NCBI RefSeq assembly: GCF_902459765.1
Contig: NZ_CABPSP010000009.1
Coordinates: 124,001 to 188,000 of the forward strand
DNA length: 64,000 nucleotides
Direction: 5' to 3'
Source of the DNA: Pandoraea anapnoica
Lineage (GTDB): Bacteria > Pseudomonadota > Gammaproteobacteria > Burkholderiales > Burkholderiaceae
A program made the position numbers and the translations under genes. Position 1 is the first letter of the stretch, and every line of letters starts with the position of its first letter. The notes under the pieces are model-generated. The model was given only the letters and a program-made list of their open reading frames with translations, was not told the origin of the DNA and did not search any database. Shown here in pieces: positions 63,567-64,000 of the stretch.

Positions 63567-64000
63567 CACTGTCCTAAGTGGCGGCTAGATACAGTAACGC
63601 AACTGTAGGACGGAGCGGCGCAACAACGCAATGCGAAAACACTAAGGAGTTAACCTGATCCGAGAACCTTGCCCAACAAGGCGCTCAGGCCTTTTAGATC
63701 GGGCTCCTTGCGATTTTTTAAAACGAGCACAAGGCGATATTTTTGCTAATTCTTCTCACAACAAGACATCCCCCCCTACGCTCACCACTCTCTGTAACAC
63801 GCCGTAATAATTCACTCGCGAGCGGTCGCCGGACATTTCACAAGTGCAGTTCATGACCGCAAAGCTCACACATGCAGAAGCCCTTTTTTCGGGCCTCTGC
63901 GGGGAAACCATGAGGGCAAAAGGGCGATCAAGGCTTGGCGCTATTCTTCTTGTGATATACGATATACAACATTTGGTATTAGAAGAATCAGAAGAATAAA
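63567..64000. other. Non-coding right edge of the window
   Basis: No gene is seen. A further hairpin (GCAGAAGCCC/GGGCCTCTGC, about 63871-63897) has a T-rich loop. The last 60 bases look like a promoter region with an operator core, so the next gene probably starts just beyond the edge. Confidence 0.5.
63954..63967. promoter_or_regulatory. Tandem GATATAC operator-like site at the right edge
   Basis: GATATACGATATAC is an exact double copy of GATATAC and contains the core ATATACGATAT. It is flanked by TTGT and AA, giving partial outer symmetry. Confidence 0.55.

Noticed and set aside
1-64000. Mobile elements or CRISPR arrays
   Set aside because: No transposase, integrase, terminal repeats with duplications, or regularly spaced repeats were seen.

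Overview
The window is GC-rich, almost fully coding DNA from a free-living proteobacterium. Gene content (ornibactin-type siderophore transport genes, a three-gene pnt operon, many GntR and LysR regulators, a selenocysteine formate dehydrogenase, and an oxalate oxc/frc/oxlT cluster) points to the Burkholderiales. An oxalotrophic Burkholderiaceae member such as Pandoraea is my best guess, but this is inferred from protein character only. No insertion sequence, prophage, CRISPR array or rRNA was seen. The only tRNA is selC.

Layout, left to right. (1) 1-9436: iron acquisition. A minus-strand, translationally coupled operon encodes a TonB-dependent siderophore receptor, a periplasmic binding protein, a fused FhuB-type permease, a PvdE/SyrD-type cyclic-peptide exporter and a FhuC-type ATPase. 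Two paralogous AraC regulators flank it; the left one is cut by the window edge. A probable Fur box and a perfect 13-bp inverted repeat lie in the receptor/AraC divergent region. (2) 9465-12691: FadR-type GntR regulator, dicarboxylate/amino-acid symporter and threonine aldolase. (3) 12796-20566: alpha/beta hydrolase, LysE exporter, class III aminotransferase with amino acid permease, RpiR regulator, class II aldolase and LysR regulator. (4) 20820-30628: acetyltransferase, then a complete selenocysteine island on one strand (fdnGHI, fdhE, selA, selB, selC). fdnG has an in-frame UGA (Sec197) followed by a SECIS-like hairpin. (5) 30818-34536: pqi membrane-lipid transport operon, with PqiA split into two proteins. 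(6) 34766-42517: orphan branched-chain-type binding protein, DHA2 efflux pump, FlxA-like protein, TSUP permease, MocR regulator and GH15 glucoamylase. (7) 42904-48945: CoA-transferase/enoyl-CoA hydratase with a divergent GntR, a second GntR divergent from a 2-keto-4-pentenoate hydratase, and an MFS protein. (8) 48946-55188: a spacer with two DnaA-box dyads, LysR, pntB-pntAb-pntAa transhydrogenase, a small unknown protein and another LysR. (9) 55315-64000: the oxalate locus: oxlT, oxc, frc, a stand-alone PAS protein, a second frc and a FAH-family protein.

How the parts work together. OxlT would import oxalate in exchange for formate. Frc makes oxalyl-CoA and Oxc decarboxylates it, yielding formyl-CoA and, after CoA transfer, formate. 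The formate dehydrogenase 27 kb away could oxidise that formate to feed the quinone pool, and the transhydrogenase could convert NADH to NADPH. The oxalate promoters share an ATATACGRTAT core and contain several unexplained hairpins; these and the PAS protein are the best candidates for undescribed regulation. Starts given below were often moved inward from the longest open frame on the basis of ribosome binding sites, signal peptides or overlaps, and are so stated.
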